NCBI GenBank assembly: GCA_003531345.1
Contig: DQGZ01000015.1
Coordinates: forward strand, 1-8,527
Length of the DNA: 8,527 nt
From: Alphaproteobacteria bacterium
GTDB lineage: Bacteria > Pseudomonadota > Alphaproteobacteria > Rickettsiales > UBA8987
Direction of reading: 5' to 3'
Under the pieces are notes generated by a model, which searched no databases, was not told the DNA's origin, and saw only the letters and a program-made list of their open reading frames with translations. Positions 6,579 through 8,527 of the stretch are shown here, piece by piece (the first letter of the stretch is position 1; the number at the start of each line of letters is the position of its first letter). Made by a program: the position numbers and the translations under genes.

Positions 6579-8527
6579 ATGGATGATTTGTTAAATGAAT
6601 TTCTTAATGAAACCAATGACAGTTTGGTAAAGTTGGATCAGCAGTTCGTTGAGCTGGAACAAAACCCTAATGATCCCGAAATTATTGGGGGTCTGTTCAG
6701 GGTTATGCACACTATTAAGGGAACCTCTGGCTTTTTAAGCTTCACACGACTGGGGGGAATTGCACACGCAGCCGAAAACCTGATGGATAAAGTAAGAAAC
6801 CAAGAAATACCTGTAACACCTGATTTGATAAATATAATTTTAAAAGCAACTGACAAGATCAGAGAAATTGTTGAACATATTGCTGAAAATCAGTCTGAAC
6901 CAGAAGGAGATGACGGCGAATTAAAAAATGAGATAAATGAGTTTGCCAATAATGGCGGGGCTGGTGCAAAAGAAAATAGTTCACCCAAAAAGAATAAAAC
7001 CCCCGATCTTGATGAGGAGATAGATTTTGACCCTATACCAGCGCCATATACTGATGATAAAGACTTTAAAACTGATAACTCAGTTGAAGCAGAAAAAAAA
7101 TTAAAAACACCTGACCTAGATGAAGAGATAGATTTTGACCCCATACCAGCGCCATATGCTGACGATAAAAATTTTAAAACTGATACCCCATTATTACCAG
7201 CTAAAACTGATGCCGAACAACAGAAAAAAAACGCCGTTGATTCAGGAATAAAAGCAGTTGAAAAATCAGAAAACCAGAACAAATCATCCGTACAGTTGCA
7301 AAGTATAAGAGTTAATCTTGACACACTTGAAGGCTTGATGCAGTTGGTTGGCGAACTTGTTCTTACCAGAAACCAGATAATTCAAACCCTGCGTAACACT
7401 AATTCAGAAATATCAGGGGTCTTTAATGCCAGCGTTCAAAGGCTTAATATAATAACATCAGAATTGCAGGAAGGGGTGATGAAAACCCGTATGCAGAGTA
7501 TTGGCTCTGCCTGGCAGAAATTCCCTCGGCTTATAAGGGACTTAAGCAATGATTTGGGCAAAAAAATAACGTTAAAGATGGAAGGGGAAGACACTGAGAT
7601 AGACAGGCAAATGCTTGAAGCAATCAAAGACCCATTGATGCACATGGTAAGAAATGCTGCAGACCATGGAATTGAAAAGATAGATGAAAGGAAAAAAGCT
7701 TTGAAGCCTGAAGAAGGGGTGGTAAAGTTAAGCGCTTATCACGAAGGTGGTCAGATAGTTATAAAAATTAGTGACGACGGGAAGGGGCTAAATGTTGAAT
7801 CTATAAAGAAAAAGGCTATTGAAAAAGGTTTAATACGACCAGAGGAATTAGAAACATTATCAGACAAACAAATATTCCAGTTCATATTCAAGCCTGGGTT
7901 TTCAACGGCAGAAAAGGTTACTTCGGTTTCTGGCCGAGGTGTTGGAATGGACGTAGTACAAAGCAATATAAAAAATATTGGTGGCACCGTTGAGATAAAT
8001 TCAGCTTATGGCAAGGGATCAGAGTTTTTAATAAAGCTTCCTCTTACTCTGGCAATTATGCCTGTACTTATTTTTAGTACAAGTAAGCAGAGTTTTGCTA
8101 TACCGCAGATATGGATAAGTGAGGTGGTAAGAATTGAAAATAAAAATTCCAAAATTATTCGCCTGAATAGAGATGAGTCAAAAGTACATAAGATAGAGAT
8201 AATCAACAATTCACCAGTATTAAGGCTTAGGGGAAAGCTGATACCTATAGTTAATTTGAGTAAGACACTGAGGTTGGCAGAGGACACTGACATGATTGAG
8301 AATTACGTGATCGTCTGTGAGCTTGGTTCAAGCAAGTTTGGTATCTTTGTTGATAAAGTTTTCCATACAGAAGAAATAGTTATAAAGCCAAAATCTAACC
8401 TTATAAAAAACATTGAGGTGTTTTCAGGCAGTACAATACTTGGTAACGGTAGCGTGATACTTATTCTAGACCCTGCTGGTATACTAAAAACCTTGGAAGT
8501 TTCAAATGTATCTGACAACAATAATAT
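6579..8527 (+). CDS. cheA: CheA-like chemotaxis histidine kinase, 3' end outside window
   Basis: CheA autophosphorylates in receptor arrays and passes phosphate to CheY/CheB. The frame is open for 649 full codons to the edge. Domains in order: P1 HPt at 1-105 with RVMHTIKGTSGFL (His44); an acidic disordered linker at 106-240 carrying two copies of a 27-residue repeat (140-166, 176-202); P3 dimerisation from 244 with NLDTLEGLMQLVGELVLTRN; P4 ATPase with N box DPLMHMVRNAADHGIE (Asn359, His363), G1 SDDGKGL (398-404) and G2 SGRGVGMD (451-458); and a CheW-like P5 from about 490. Catalytic residues look intact. No folded P2 domain is visible between P1 and P3. The sequence at the edge (VILILDPAGIL) is where many CheA proteins nearly end, but a further CheW-like or receiver domain could follow. 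The upstream AAAGG is a weak ribosome site. Confidence 0.93.
   Translation, partial: MDDLLNEFLNETNDSLVKLDQQFVELEQNPNDPEIIGGLFRVMHTIKGTSGFLSFTRLGGIAHAAENLMDKVRNQEIPVTPDLINIILKATDKIREIVEHIAENQSEPEGDDGELKNEINEFANNGGAGAKENSSPKKNKTPDLDEEIDFDPIPAPYTDDKDFKTDNSVEAEKKLKTPDLDEEIDFDPIPAPYADDKNFKTDTPLLPAKTDAEQQKKNAVDSGIKAVEKSENQNKSSVQLQSIRVNLDTLEGLMQLVGELVLTRNQIIQTLRNTNSEISGVFNASVQRLNIITSELQEGVMKTRMQSIGSAWQKFPRLIRDLSNDLGKKITLKMEGEDTEIDRQMLEAIKDPLMHMVRNAADHGIEKIDERKKALKPEEGVVKLSAYHEGGQIVIKISDDGKGLNVESIKKKAIEKGLIRPEELETLSDKQIFQFIFKPGFSTAEKVTSVSGRGVGMDVVQSNIKNIGGTVEINSAYGKGSEFLIKLPLTLAIMPVLIFSTSKQSFAIPQIWISEVVRIENKNSKIIRLNRDESKVHKIEIINNSPVLRLRGKLIPIVNLSKTLRLAEDTDMIENYVIVCELGSSKFGIFVDKVFHTEEIVIKPKSNLIKNIEVFSGSTILGNGSVILILDPAGILKTLEVSNVSDNNN
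6996..7184 (+). repeat. 108-bp-period repeat in the cheA linker
   Basis: Two copies of an 81-base unit, 6996-7076 and 7104-7184, lie 108 bases apart and code for residues 140-166 and 176-202. Both contain TPDLDEEIDFDPIPAPY, followed by a DDK-x-FKTD tail. The units differ at 10 bases in 27 codons: seven changes are silent, and only Thr158/Ala194 and Asp162/Asn198 alter the protein. The 27 bases between the copies do not repeat as clearly. This is an old internal duplication whose peptide is being kept. Confidence 0.93.

Noticed and set aside
6996..7184. CRISPR-like repeat
   Set aside because: There are only two diverged copies, in frame within a coding linker, with no palindromic repeat structure or cas genes.
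6890..7324. Minus-strand 144-codon Ser-rich frame with an internal repeat
   Set aside because: It is antisense to the cheA linker, and its internal repeat is just the reverse reading of the 108-bp linker repeat.
7436..8521. Series of short minus-strand frames
   Set aside because: All are antisense to the P3, P4 and P5 domains of cheA, whose motifs are intact on the plus strand.

Overview
The window looks like a contig from an AT-rich alphaproteobacterium. The strongest lineage marker is a ChpT-type histidine phosphotransferase (5879-6550), a family known from Alphaproteobacteria. The NuoA/B/C proteins and the pyruvate phosphate dikinase also read like the alphaproteobacterial/rickettsial forms. 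Shine-Dalgarno sequences are weak or absent at most starts. The CheA gene suggests a cell with chemotaxis or a related signalling array. I cannot assign a genus.

Layout, left to right. Bases 1-14 are not genomic: they match the 3' end of the Illumina TruSeq read adapter. From 2478 down to 15 on the minus strand is ppdK (pyruvate, phosphate dikinase), cut off at the adapter before its last ~50-60 residues. A 374-base gap (2479-2852) follows between the divergent ppdK and rnd genes. It holds a GC-rich cluster of three hairpins (2637-2740) and a long inverted repeat that ends 7 bases before the rnd start (2772-2845). The rnd gene (RNase D, 2853-4004, plus) converges on the minus-strand block nuoA-nuoB-nuoC (5798 down to 4156); a long stem-loop sits between rnd and nuoC. 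Divergent from nuoA is a plus-strand pair, chpT (5879-6550) and a cheA-like kinase gene (6579 to the window end, open).

How the genes fit together. ppdK interconverts pyruvate and PEP. NuoA/B/C are the first three subunits of respiratory complex I, including the N2 Fe-S cluster subunit; the operon stops after nuoC, so nuoD-N must lie elsewhere. RNase D trims RNA 3' ends. chpT and cheA are 28 bases apart and likely cotranscribed, placing a cell-cycle-type phosphotransferase beside a chemotaxis-type kinase.

Most of the window is ordinary core metabolism. The parts worth a second look are the 27-residue repeat in the CheA linker, kept mostly by silent changes where a P2 domain would normally sit; the chpT-cheA pairing; the hairpin cluster; the structured rnd leader; and the adapter remnant. 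I see no CRISPR array, transposase, toxin-antitoxin pair or other clearly new system.
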